The notes under the pieces were generated by a model. It saw only the letters and a list, made by a program, of their open reading frames with translations, ran no database searches and was not told the origin of the DNA. Shown here piece after piece: positions 52,060-61,288 of a stretch of DNA of 64,000 nucleotides. Made by a program: the position numbers and the translations under genes. Source of the stretch: UBA3478 sp038134285 (GTDB lineage: Bacteria; Bacteroidota; Bacteroidia; Flavobacteriales; Flavobacteriaceae); contig JAYPUW010000008.1 of NCBI GenBank assembly GCA_038134285.1, forward strand, positions 44,319-108,318, in the 5' to 3' direction. Position 1 is the first letter of the stretch; every line of letters starts with the position of its first letter.

Positions 52060-53884
52060 TATTTGAGGCATCAACATCAGCCATTCGGCCTGAGGGGTCT
52101 ATTTGTATTTTCTGAATGTGACTTAAATCAATAGGTAATTCGAATGTATACGAAGGTTTTGCCCAGCTCCAATCGCTCAGCACCACGCGTTCACCCTCTG
52201 TTTCGTTACGTTTTTCTGCCCGCATTTCGGTTAGCGGAATGTAGTAGTGATGAACACTTTGGTCATTGTGCGTCACCACGAGGTCAATAGGCATAGCCAT
52301 CGCCCCTTTGCGCTCTAGTGTTACCGATGTAGTGTCGCCAATTGCACTCACCTCGCCAACAGCATAATCTATTGTTTTGGTAGTCTTTGTGAAATCATTG
52401 AGGTACCATCCCAAATGCGCACCACTTATCTTTTCAGCAGTTCGAATAAAATCATTTGGAGTAGGGTGTGTGAATTTAAAGTGATTGTAATAAGCTTTAA
52501 GCGTTTGTGCTAGAGCGTCGTCTCCTATAATATAACCAAGTTGTGCTAAGAAAACAGCCCCCTTGGAATAGGCGGCGATGCTGTATGCAAAGTTGGTGTC
52601 GTAGCGGTCAGAATGTGTGGTCTGAGGTTCTTCAATTCCAGACTTAACCAAAGCGTAGTAACCTCGGTAACTTCCGGCATAAGGCCTTGGGTTATTGTGC
52701 TCCATCAACTCATTCATACACAAACTGCTGATGTATGATGTAAAACCTTCATCCATCCAAGCGTGCTTGCCTTCGTTAGTCGCTAAAATGTGTTGAAACC
52801 AAGAATGGGCGAGCTCGTGCACCATTACACCGACGAGACTTTCATATGAGCGGTCGCCAGTTATTAGCGTGGCCATAGCGTACTCCATACCCCCGTCACC
52901 CCCTTGAATAACGCTGTATTGCTTATAAGGATATGGACCTATGTGGCGATTAAAGAAGGCCATTGCTTCTGCTGTTTTAGCCTGAAGGTTTTTCCAACTC
53001 TCTCTAAGCTCAGGGCGGTTTTTGTAGAAAAAATTAAGCGTCACCCCTTCTTCGGCAACCAAGGTGTCGTGAACATATTCGGGGTCTGCCGCCCACACAA
53101 AATCATGAACATTCTCGGCTTTAAAGTGCCAACTTAATGTTTTCTGGCTTTTTTTGAAACGAGGCGCCGTTGTACTGTATCCGTGTCCGATTTCTTCTGG
53201 GTTTTGCAGGTACCCTGTTGCCGCAACCGTGTAGTTCTTGTCTAAGGTTAAGGTCACGTCGAAATCTCCCCAAACTCCGTGAAATTCTCTTGCTATGTAG
53301 GGGTAGTCGTGCCACCCTTCGTGATCGTATTCAACCATTTTAGGATACCACTGACTCATCGAGAGCGCGACGCCTTCAGCGCTATTACGGCCAGAACGGC
53401 GAACTTGCAAAGGCACCTGCCCTTCAAACGAAAGGGTTAGTACAGTTGTGCTGTTTGGTAAAAGAGGCTCTGCTAGGTCGACCACGACAATAGTTTCTTC
53501 GTGTGACACGCTAAGGGCAGACTCGTTTTGGCTGGCCGAGGTCAAACGAAGCATTCCCATTTCCTCTTCAGTCAGAGTGGCTATTCTACTTACACTATTT
53601 TCATCGACCATTCGTCTGTCTGGATCAGAAATCGATTGAAGTCTAAGATCCATGTCGCTTCCTGGTCGAAAGGCATTGAAATACAAATGAAAAAACACCC
53701 GATTCAGCGTATCGGGAGAATGATTGGTATAGGTGACCTCTGATGTCCCCGAATAGGTATAGTTAGAAACATTCATGTCTACATTCATTTTATAGGCAAT
53801 GTGCTGTTGCCAATAATCTTTGTCTTTTTGAGCTGTGAGGCCAAGGGCAAACAACGAAAAAAATGCGAAAAAATAAGATTTCAT
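52043..53884 (-). CDS. M1 family metallopeptidase, secreted
   Basis: Zinc aminopeptidase of 613 residues with a signal peptide (1-18). The zinc site HELAH is His356-His360 and the third ligand is Glu379 (DEGFTSY), the exact 18-residue spacing of the family. The GGMEYAMATL exopeptidase motif reads GGDGGMEYAMAT. It is exported, probably to the periplasm or outside, and degrades peptides. It starts 5 nt after the S8 peptidase stop. Confidence 0.94.
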   Translation of the reverse strand: MKSYFFAFFSLFALGLTAQKDKDYWQQHIAYKMNVDMNVSNYTYSGTSEVTYTNHSPDTLNRVFFHLYFNAFRPGSDMDLRLQSISDPDRRMVDENSVSRIATLTEEEMGMLRLTSASQNESALSVSHEETIVVVDLAEPLLPNSTTVLTLSFEGQVPLQVRRSGRNSAEGVALSMSQWYPKMVEYDHEGWHDYPYIAREFHGVWGDFDVTLTLDKNYTVAATGYLQNPEEIGHGYSTTAPRFKKSQKTLSWHFKAENVHDFVWAADPEYVHDTLVAEEGVTLNFFYKNRPELRESWKNLQAKTAEAMAFFNRHIGPYPYKQYSVIQGGDGGMEYAMATLITGDRSYESLVGVMVHELAHSWFQHILATNEGKHAWMDEGFTSYISSLCMNELMEHNNPRPYAGSYRGYYALVKSGIEEPQTTHSDRYDTNFAYSIAAYSKGAVFLAQLGYIIGDDALAQTLKAYYNHFKFTHPTPNDFIRTAEKISGAHLGWYLNDFTKTTKTIDYAVGEVSAIGDTTSVTLERKGAMAMPIDLVVTHNDQSVHHYYIPLTEMRAEKRNETEGERVVLSDWSWAKPSYTFELPIDLSHIQKIQIDPSGRMADVDASNNAFNP

Positions 53885-53889
53885 ATGCG

Positions 53890-55467
53890 CTAACGACTTT
53901 GAGCGCTTAACAGCGCGTTGTATAGATTTAAGATTCCTCCAGTTTTGCTCAACCCCCGAAAAGGCTCTATAAGTTGGCTGCCAGGAACAACTACTTCTAA
54001 AGGTAGTCGAATGCTTGAATCGAGCAAAATCTGCTTTAACTGAGCCGCAGACTTTTTAGGAAAATAAGCTTTAAGCCAAGCCGCTGTGGCACTGACTACT
54101 GGAGCAGCCATAGAGGTGCCACCCTGAAACTCATAGGTGTTGTTGGGCATGAACGAATAGATCTCGTCTCCGGGAGCAAAAACGTCTACATTAGACCTTC
54201 CAAAATTCGAGTAGTTGGCCACAAGCCCTTGGTCAAGCGAAGGAGCAAGGGCCCCAACAGAAATAAAATTTGAAACCAGCTCAACGCCACCGGGGCGGGT
54301 ATCATCAGGATAATTTCTGGCGTTAGGTGTATCTAAGTCTTTGCCGTCATTACCTGCGGCATGAACAACCAGCACGTCGTTATGTTCTGCATAGCGCAAG
54401 GCATCCCACACCCATTCAGCCCCCGGAGAGAAAGACTTACCAAAGCTGCAGTTGATTATGTTGGCCCCATTGTCAACGGCATATCGAATAGCCAGCGCAA
54501 CATCCTTGTCGTATTCGTCTCCCGCGGGAACGGCTCTTAGAAACATGAGCTGAGCAAAAGGAGCAATCTTATGAATGATACCAGCAACATGTGTACCGTG
54601 TGACTCTTCTTCGTTGCGTATTTGAGGGTCACTGTCTCCGTAAATACGGTCGTTGAAATCGTATGGGTCGTCGCCTAACACATCACGAGCATTAAGCTCA
54701 AGGTTGAGGTTGTAGTCGTAGCGCTCGGCAAAATACGACAGCCCCGAAGAAAGCTCGCTAAGCAGGCCTTCTGCATTGTCGACGTAAGTGAAAAGTTGAG
54801 ATAGAATGGCTTTTTGTTGCGCCATATAGGCGGTTTCTGGCGTATAGGCTCCTAAGCGTTCTGCATCAAACTGTTGGGATTGTAGCGCTGAGGCTAAGGT
54901 GTCGATGGCGGTTTTGGCTACGGTATACAACCGCTTATATTGTGACTTGTTCTCTTGTGCCTTTTCTAGTTCAGAAGCGTGAATTTTCTTCGCTTTTGCT
55001 AAATCTTCTTCACTGCCAACACCTCGAGCTAGCATGCGCACATACTCCATCTGTTCGTAATAGATTTCGCCTAAAAAATTGTATCCGTTAATATCGTCGA
55101 CGTATCCGTTGTTGTCGTCATCTAATCCGTTATTGGGGATTTCGTCTTCGTTCACCCAAAAAACGGATCCAAACCCCTCGTGATTTAGGTCTACACCAGA
55201 ATCAACAATGGCCACCACAACAGATTTTTTGGGCCTGGTCTTAAGCGAGGCTTTTACTCTATTAAGGCTGATACCTGGTATAGAATCGAGCTGAGGATCA
55301 GATGCCAGCCACTGCTGAAGATCCCGTTCAGAAAGCGCTTGGTTTTTTGCCGCAAGCTCAACGCCTGAAATGGGGGCCTGGGACTCAAGCACCTTGAGAC
55401 TTGAACAAGAAGAAAGCAGGAGGCTTATACTTAAAGCCGGCACAAAACGATAGTGATAGGTGTTCAT
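53890..55467 (-). CDS. S8 subtilisin-like protease with a large helical insert, lipoprotein
   Basis: Subtilase of 525 residues with a lipoprotein signal (LLLSSC, Cys21). The catalytic triad is Asp89 (IVDSGVD), His290 (SHGTHVAG) and Ser451 (GGTSMAAP), with the oxyanion Asn372 (AAGND). Asp and His are normally about 30 residues apart; here about 200 lie between them, mostly helical and charged (140-260). A DxDxN-like DDDNNGYVDD segment (118-125) may bind calcium. It overlaps the MBL gene by 4 nt. Confidence 0.93.
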   Translation of the reverse strand: MNTYHYRFVPALSISLLLSSCSSLKVLESQAPISGVELAAKNQALSERDLQQWLASDPQLDSIPGISLNRVKASLKTRPKKSVVVAIVDSGVDLNHEGFGSVFWVNEDEIPNNGLDDDNNGYVDDINGYNFLGEIYYEQMEYVRMLARGVGSEEDLAKAKKIHASELEKAQENKSQYKRLYTVAKTAIDTLASALQSQQFDAERLGAYTPETAYMAQQKAILSQLFTYVDNAEGLLSELSSGLSYFAERYDYNLNLELNARDVLGDDPYDFNDRIYGDSDPQIRNEEESHGTHVAGIIHKIAPFAQLMFLRAVPAGDEYDKDVALAIRYAVDNGANIINCSFGKSFSPGAEWVWDALRYAEHNDVLVVHAAGNDGKDLDTPNARNYPDDTRPGGVELVSNFISVGALAPSLDQGLVANYSNFGRSNVDVFAPGDEIYSFMPNNTYEFQGGTSMAAPVVSATAAWLKAYFPKKSAAQLKQILLDSSIRLPLEVVVPGSQLIEPFRGLSKTGGILNLYNALLSAQSR

Positions 55468-56315
55468 GAAAAATAGGCGTTAAATTCAAAAACCTCGTTC
55501 AGGCGCACCCCTTTTTCGGTGGGCTTGACAGAAACGAGTTCGTTGTGAGCATCGTGCTCAAAAAGCAACAAAATGTCTTCTGAAGCGGCGCGCTCTAAAA
55601 AGGCGGCTTTCTCAGAAAGCGTAAGCAGCGGCCTCGTGTCGTACCCCATTACATAGGGGAGCGGAATATGACCGGCTGTGGGGATAAGGTCGGCTACATA
55701 AGCTAGCGCAGTTCCTTTGTAGCGTAAGATGGGGAGCATTTGCTTTTCAGTGTGTCCGTCTACATAGAGAATTTCAAACGGAAAGCGAGCCACCTCAGCA
55801 GGGTGATCATCGGTAAAATATAGCTGCCCCGAGGCTTCAATAGGCAGGATGTTTTCTGACAAGAATGACGCTTTTTCACGAGCGTTAGGAGCAGTTGCCC
55901 ACCCCCAATGCGAACGATTAGACCAATAGCGTGCGTTTTTAAAAGCAAGCTCATAACCAGCTCTAGAAGCGTTCCATCGCACCCCTCCGCCGACATGATC
56001 AAAATGCAGGTGAGTTAAAAAAACATCGGTAATATCTTCTGGCGAAAACCCCAAAGCCTTCAACGAACCATTCAAGCTATGAGGCCCCCACATGTGGTAA
56101 TGAGAAAAGAAGCTATCGCTTTGTTTATCGCCCATACCACAATCGACAAGAATTAGGCGATCACCCTCCTCAATGAGTAAAGAACGGGCCGCCAAGTCGA
56201 TGCGATTTGAATCGTCAGCAGGATTGGTTCGTTGCCAAATATTTTTAGGAACAACCCCAAACATGGCACCACCATCAAGCTTAAAATTGCCCGTTTCTAC
56301 GAGGTAAAGCTGCAT
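55464..56315 (-). CDS. metallo-beta-lactamase fold hydrolase
   Basis: Protein of 283 residues with the metal motif THLHFDHVGG (His102, His104, Asp106, His107) and a later His in YVDGHTEKQ. The N-terminus FKLDGGAMFGVVPKNIW and overall pattern resemble quorum-quenching or lactonase-like MBL proteins of Bacteroidota; the substrate is unknown. There is no signal peptide. It overlaps sulP by 19 nt and the S8 gene by 4 nt. Confidence 0.88.
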   Translation of the reverse strand: MQLYLVETGNFKLDGGAMFGVVPKNIWQRTNPADDSNRIDLAARSLLIEEGDRLILVDCGMGDKQSDSFFSHYHMWGPHSLNGSLKALGFSPEDITDVFLTHLHFDHVGGGVRWNASRAGYELAFKNARYWSNRSHWGWATAPNAREKASFLSENILPIEASGQLYFTDDHPAEVARFPFEILYVDGHTEKQMLPILRYKGTALAYVADLIPTAGHIPLPYVMGYDTRPLLTLSEKAAFLERAASEDILLLFEHDAHNELVSVKPTEKGVRLNEVFEFNAYFS

Positions 56316-58492
56316 TCTATCAAAGATACGAGTTCGCGTCCAAAATAAGCCATAGCCTTGATCTCGCTAGGAGAAAGCAAGCGTTCATTTTTAAAGACTA
56401 ACAAACGATTTTCACAAGCCTCAATGTGGTACACTGCATTACTTTCTAGAAATAACACGAGCTGATCGTTGAATAGCCTGAGGATTTTTTCTTCGTTGGG
56501 TCCGCTCAAGTGGAACCTCTTGTTGAACTCTTTATGGTTGGGCACCTGAATGTCTTGATATCCGGCCAGCGCATAAAGCCGCTCTAACAAGCCCTCACGG
56601 CTGAGGGTAAAGGCTGGAATCTCCCCATTCAATTGTAACGACATCACGGTACACTTTACGTCTTCTTTGGCAATAAACTCTCCTTCGCTGTATTCAACAT
56701 CGAAGATGACGCGGCGCTGCTCCGCATCTACAAGCTTGTTATACGATTTATTGAGGCTTCTCGCCGCAAAGAACACAAAGGAGCCAAGAGAGGCGGTTAA
56801 TTGTTGGGCACCAGCGCTAAAACTCCAGCCGTATTCTTGGGCCATTTCACCAAGCTGCTTTTGTCTACGGGTCAGCACGCGCGAAAGAGGGTTTTGGCCC
56901 ACTTTTCGAACTGCAAACGGATGCGTAGACGTGGCACCCAAGGTGTCTAGGCCGACCACCTCAACTAGCCCGCCTTTCTTCTCATAGTAGTGAACATAGC
57001 TTTCAACTCCTTCCATCGCGGTGTGATCTACAAAGCGACAAAGCGAAAAGTCGAGCACCACCTTTTTAGTATACCCAATCGCGTCTAGTTTCTTTTGAAG
57101 CTTGTAAAAGTTTAAAAAAGTACAGGAGTGCTTGACGCTCACGAAATAGGTGTCTTCTTCGGGCTCTTTAAAGGCCAAAACGTTGGGCTTGAAAACGTTT
57201 AAAAAGAAGAGCAAAGGATCTCGCGTGATAATAAAGTGTGAAACCAAGGTCGACAGTGCGCCAACAAGCACTCCGAGCACAATGTTGGTGCTCAGGGTCG
57301 CAATTAAGGTTACACAAAAAATCAGTAGCTGCTCGAAGCCGATTTTATAGGCAGAAACAAATTTTAGCGGATGAGCGAGCTTATATCCAGTGTAAACCAA
57401 GATAGCCGCCAGGGCAGATAGCGGTATTCTGTTCAGTGTCTGACTAAAAACCAGCACAAACAGCACCAAAAACGCGCCATGGAAGAAATTTGAAGAGCGG
57501 TTGGTCGCGCCCTGCGTCACGCTGACCGAACTTCTCGAAATGACCGTAACCACGTTTAGCCCTCCAAACAAACCGCTGACGGAGGTCGCTAGCCCCAGCG
57601 CTCTTAGATCTTTGCTCGCATTGGAGCGCCGACGAAAGACGTCTAGTTTGTCAACCGCTTTAATCGAGAGGAGCGACTCGATACTTCCGACAAAGGCAAT
57701 GGTTAGTGCGACAGAAACAATGGGCCAGGTAAAATTAAAATCCGGAAAAACCACTAACTCTTCAATGGTGTTTGGCAGCGAGATTAAGGCAGTCTTGGGG
57801 ATAGGGTTTTCAAAACCGGCGAACTCATAGTAATAACTGAGGGCGATGGCAATGAGCAGCACCCACATCGGCGCAGGAATACGTTGATAAAAACTGTTGC
57901 GGATTGAAGAGTTAAAAAACAAAATAAAAAGCGAAATCAATCCTAGGCTTCCTGTGATCAAAACGCCGCTGTCTTGGGACGCAAGCGCAATGAAATCCGC
58001 CACTTGTGCGGGAATTTCAGCCAACAATTCTAAAGCGCCCTTCTTTGAGGCGTCAACCCCTAGCATGACGTGAAACTGTTTGGCAATGAGGCTTAATCCA
58101 ATAGCCGCCATCATGCCTTCGATAGCTGAAGACGGAAAGAAAGCTGCCAGCCCGCCCATTCTCAACAGGCCTAAAACAAACATGATGACCCCTGCGAGGA
58201 CTATAGCCGAAAGGGTCAGCAAATAGCCTTGGTAGTAATCTTCTCCTGCAAGAGTGGTGATAGCGGTTAAAATCACAACCACTAAACTGTATCCGGGCCC
58301 CGCAATAGTAACATGCGACCCCCCGAATAACGCAACGACCACCCCACCAACTATTGCAGACACAATGCCGGCGCTAGGAGGCATGCCGCTTGCTATGGCA
58401 AGGCTGAGGCCAAGAGGCAGCGCGATCAGCGACACCACAAACCCTGCAAAAACGTTTTTGTGCAGACTCCCTATGAAAGACGTTTTAGGCAT
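56297..58492 (-). CDS. SulP anion transporter with STAS and an extra C-terminal domain
   Basis: Polytopic inner-membrane transporter of 731 residues. Residues 1-440 are the SulP core (about 12-14 helices, start FVVSLIALPLGLSLAIASG); residues about 445-525 are a STAS domain (VVLDFSLCRFVDHTAMEG). A hydrophobic segment near 565-578 and a soluble tail (590-725) follow that ordinary SulP proteins lack. The tail (PAFTLSREGLLERL, HKEFNKRFHLSGPNEE) resembles a stand-alone uncharacterised family. Likely a bicarbonate or sulfate carrier. It is coupled to the uspA gene by an 8-nt overlap. Confidence 0.9.
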   Translation of the reverse strand: MPKTSFIGSLHKNVFAGFVVSLIALPLGLSLAIASGMPPSAGIVSAIVGGVVVALFGGSHVTIAGPGYSLVVVILTAITTLAGEDYYQGYLLTLSAIVLAGVIMFVLGLLRMGGLAAFFPSSAIEGMMAAIGLSLIAKQFHVMLGVDASKKGALELLAEIPAQVADFIALASQDSGVLITGSLGLISLFILFFNSSIRNSFYQRIPAPMWVLLIAIALSYYYEFAGFENPIPKTALISLPNTIEELVVFPDFNFTWPIVSVALTIAFVGSIESLLSIKAVDKLDVFRRRSNASKDLRALGLATSVSGLFGGLNVVTVISRSSVSVTQGATNRSSNFFHGAFLVLFVLVFSQTLNRIPLSALAAILVYTGYKLAHPLKFVSAYKIGFEQLLIFCVTLIATLSTNIVLGVLVGALSTLVSHFIITRDPLLFFLNVFKPNVLAFKEPEEDTYFVSVKHSCTFLNFYKLQKKLDAIGYTKKVVLDFSLCRFVDHTAMEGVESYVHYYEKKGGLVEVVGLDTLGATSTHPFAVRKVGQNPLSRVLTRRQKQLGEMAQEYGWSFSAGAQQLTASLGSFVFFAARSLNKSYNKLVDAEQRRVIFDVEYSEGEFIAKEDVKCTVMSLQLNGEIPAFTLSREGLLERLYALAGYQDIQVPNHKEFNKRFHLSGPNEEKILRLFNDQLVLFLESNAVYHIEACENRLLVFKNERLLSPSEIKAMAYFGRELVSLIECSFTS

Positions 58493-59375
58493 TCCGCTCT
58501 TTTTTAGGCCTGATGATTAGTAGCTCACAGGGAAGGTCAGACAATATAAACTCAATGTCGCGCGTAATAATTCGCTTGAATATAGAGGTGTGTTTTTCGG
58601 CATTCAACACCAGCAGATCTGCTCGACTTATTTCGGCATAATGACCTATAGAATAGCCTCGTTTACCGAAGATAGGCTGTGTTCTAAAAGAGAGCCCTTC
58701 TTTATAAGATTCTGGAACGGCGGACACAATAGATCGCACCCTTTCGTCTTCTCTCAGCTCTAGTTGATGTTTTTTTCGCAGAGACTTCACTAGAGACCTG
58801 TCGTCGTCAACAGCCACTTGAACTTTGTTTGGTGCGATCTCTTCTACGATAGTGAGCTGGCGCGCGCCTAGCCGTTGCCCCACAAAGAAAGCCGCATTGA
58901 TGGCTTCGGCAGTGTAGTCTGAAAGCACCCCATTAACCACCACATGTTTGCAAGCAACCCGCTCGCGAGAGGCATTGGTCAACAATAGCACAGAACAATT
59001 TACTCGGCGGGTCAGTTTTCGGGCGACAGACCCTATGTAAAATCTAAACAGGCCTTCATGGCGTTGAGCGCCTATCATAAGGAGGTCTATGTTGAGGATG
59101 TCGCATTGATCGTAAATCGTTTGGAAGGGATCTCCTTCTTTCCACAGCACTTCGCTCACTACTTGAGCGTCGGGTATTTGATCGAGCAAAGTAGACAGCG
59201 CAGCCTTCTTCTTCTCGGTACAGCCCCCCACGTGTAAAAGCGTGAGTTCAGCATCAAGAAAACGGCACACCCTAAACACTTCGTGTAAATTATTTTCTAG
59301 GTTTGGCGAAAAAGCAAACCCAAAAAGCACCTTTTTGAACAGCACAGGGGATGTAGAATTTGGGCGAACAGACAT
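58485..59375 (-). CDS. tandem universal stress protein
   Basis: Protein of 296 residues with two Usp-type domains; the first has LFGFAFSPNLENNLHEV and LMIGAQRHEGLFRFYIGSVARKL, the second ends with LLVLNAEKHTSIFKRI. The ATP loop GxxGxxxxGS is degenerate in the second half, so it may be a non-nucleotide or single-site member. It is translated with the SulP gene (8-nt overlap), as often seen for Usp-anion transporter pairs. It starts 45 nt after the lepA stop; no clear -7 box was found. Confidence 0.85.
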   Translation of the reverse strand: MSVRPNSTSPVLFKKVLFGFAFSPNLENNLHEVFRVCRFLDAELTLLHVGGCTEKKKAALSTLLDQIPDAQVVSEVLWKEGDPFQTIYDQCDILNIDLLMIGAQRHEGLFRFYIGSVARKLTRRVNCSVLLLTNASRERVACKHVVVNGVLSDYTAEAINAAFFVGQRLGARQLTIVEEIAPNKVQVAVDDDRSLVKSLRKKHQLELREDERVRSIVSAVPESYKEGLSFRTQPIFGKRGYSIGHYAEISRADLLVLNAEKHTSIFKRIITRDIEFILSDLPCELLIIRPKKERNA

Positions 59376-59420
59376 TAGAAACGGCTTTTTCAGCGAGTTT
59401 CTGAAGGTACTAAATATTGC

Positions 59421-61217
59421 TTAGTCGTTAAGTTTTAATACAGCCATAAAGGCTTGTTGCGGAATCTCAACATTACCAATTTGGCGCATGCGCTTTTTAC
59501 CCTTTTTTTGCTTTTCAAGCAGTTTGCGCTTTCTTGAGATATCTCCTCCGTAACACTTGGCGGTAACATCTTTTCTCAACGCTTTTATCGTTTCTCGTGA
59601 TATGATTTTTGCTCCGATGGCTGCTTGAATCGGAATGTCAAACTGCTGTCTAGGAATAAGCTCTTTGAGTTTTTCACACATCTTTTTGCCGATGTTGTGG
59701 GCGTTGTCGAAGTGCACTAGCGCCGACAGGGCGTCAACCGACTGGGCGTTGAGCAGGATGTCAACTCTTACCAGTTTAGATTCTCGCATTCCGAGAGGGC
59801 TGTAGTCTAAAGAGGCGTAGCCTTTAGAAATGGTTTTGAGGCGGTCGTAAAAATCAAAAACGATTTCCGCTAGAGGCATGTCAAAGTTGAGCTCTACGCG
59901 CTCTGGGGTCAAATAAGATTGGTTGGTAATCACTCCGCGCTTGTCGATACACAGCGACATTACGTTTCCGATAAAGGCGGCTTTGGTAATAATCGAAGCT
60001 TTAATGTAGGGTTCTTCGACCCGGTCGAGCACCGAAGGCTCCGGAAGGTCAGATGGATTGTTTACGATTACCGGCTTTTCAGGATCCTTTTTGGTGAAGG
60101 CGTGATAACTTACGTTGGGAACGGTAGTAATCACGGTCATGTCAAATTCGCGCTCAAGGCGCTCTTGAACAATCTCCATATGCAACATGCCTAAGAATCC
60201 GCAACGAAATCCAAATCCCAGGGCCGCAGAGCTTTCAGGAGTAAACACAAGCGAAGCGTCATTGAGCTGCAGCTTCTCCATAGAAGAGCGCAATTCTTCG
60301 TAATCTTCGGTGTCAACCGGATAGATTCCTGCAAACACCATAGGCTTTACCTCTTCAAACCCCGATATCATTTCGGTAGAAGGACGCTCTGTCAGTGTTA
60401 TGGTGTCACCCACCTTTACCTCGCGCGCATCTTTTATCCCAGTGATGAGGTAGCCTACGTCACCTGTGCTCACATGGTTTCTTTTTTCTTGCTTCAGCTT
60501 AAGGGCTCCAATCTCGTCCGCGAAATAACTTTTACCCGTCGCCATGAATTTGATGCGATCGCCAGTTTTAAGCCCTCCATTTAGGACCCTGAAATAGGTC
60601 TCTACCCCTCTAAACGGATTGTATACTGAGTCAAAAACCAGGGCTTGAAGCGGCGCTTCAGGGTCTCCTTTAGGCGCAGGGATGCGTTCAATAATTGCGG
60701 CCAAGACTTCTTCGATTCCGAACCCGGTTTTTCCGCTCGCGTGGATCACTTCGTCAGGAGAACACCCCAAGAGGTTAACAATGTCATCGGTAACTTCTTC
60801 GGGATTGGCACTCGGCAAATCAACTTTATTGAGTACCGGAATGATTTCAAGGTCATTCTCTAAGGCTAAATAAAGATTAGAAATGGTTTGTGCTTGTATG
60901 CTTTGTGCGGCATCAACAATCAAAAGCGCCCCCTCGCATGCAGCGATTGATCGCGAAACTTCATAAGAGAAGTCAACGTGACCAGGGGTATCGATGAGGT
61001 TGAGCACGTAGCGCTCTCCCTTGTAGGTGTAATTCATTTGAATCGCGTGACTCTTGATGGTGATACCGCGCTCTCGTTCTAGGTCCATGTTGTCGAGAAG
61101 CTGATCTTGCTTCTCACGCTCTGTTACAGAGCCCGTCGAATCTAATAAGCGATCGGCCAAGGTGCTTTTTCCGTGGTCAATATGAGCGATGATACAAAAG
61201 TTGCGAATGTTCTTCAT
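59421..61217 (-). CDS. lepA: elongation factor 4 (LepA)
   Basis: Ribosome-associated GTPase of 598 residues from the ATG at 61217. G1 is AHIDHGKST, the switch and G3 motif DTPGHVDF, G4 NKVD. The C-terminal domain ends in RKRKLLEKQKKGKKRMRQ-type basic residues. A TTG four codons upstream is not used. A perfect -7 box 33 nt upstream gives it a promoter that probably also serves uspA-sulP-MBL-S8-M1-rnpA. Confidence 0.97.
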   Translation of the reverse strand: MKNIRNFCIIAHIDHGKSTLADRLLDSTGSVTEREKQDQLLDNMDLERERGITIKSHAIQMNYTYKGERYVLNLIDTPGHVDFSYEVSRSIAACEGALLIVDAAQSIQAQTISNLYLALENDLEIIPVLNKVDLPSANPEEVTDDIVNLLGCSPDEVIHASGKTGFGIEEVLAAIIERIPAPKGDPEAPLQALVFDSVYNPFRGVETYFRVLNGGLKTGDRIKFMATGKSYFADEIGALKLKQEKRNHVSTGDVGYLITGIKDAREVKVGDTITLTERPSTEMISGFEEVKPMVFAGIYPVDTEDYEELRSSMEKLQLNDASLVFTPESSAALGFGFRCGFLGMLHMEIVQERLEREFDMTVITTVPNVSYHAFTKKDPEKPVIVNNPSDLPEPSVLDRVEEPYIKASIITKAAFIGNVMSLCIDKRGVITNQSYLTPERVELNFDMPLAEIVFDFYDRLKTISKGYASLDYSPLGMRESKLVRVDILLNAQSVDALSALVHFDNAHNIGKKMCEKLKELIPRQQFDIPIQAAIGAKIISRETIKALRKDVTAKCYGGDISRKRKLLEKQKKGKKRMRQIGNVEIPQQAFMAVLKLND

Positions 61218-61250
61218 ACAAGTCGCCAATAGCGCTATTCTTCAGGGGAA

Positions 61251-61258
61251 CAAAGATA
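61251..61258 (-). promoter_or_regulatory. -7 box of lepA
   Basis: TATCTTTG on the minus strand, 33 nt before the lepA ATG, with TTTG about 16 nt farther upstream. Divergent from dusB (next box 5 nt away). Confidence 0.57.
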
Positions 61259-61263
61259 ATCCA

Positions 61264-61271
61264 TAATTTTG
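61264..61271 (+). promoter_or_regulatory. -7 box of dusB
   Basis: TAATTTTG (perfect) ends 17 nt before the dusB ATG. Confidence 0.55.
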
Positions 61272-61288
61272 CGGCAAATCTTGAGCGC

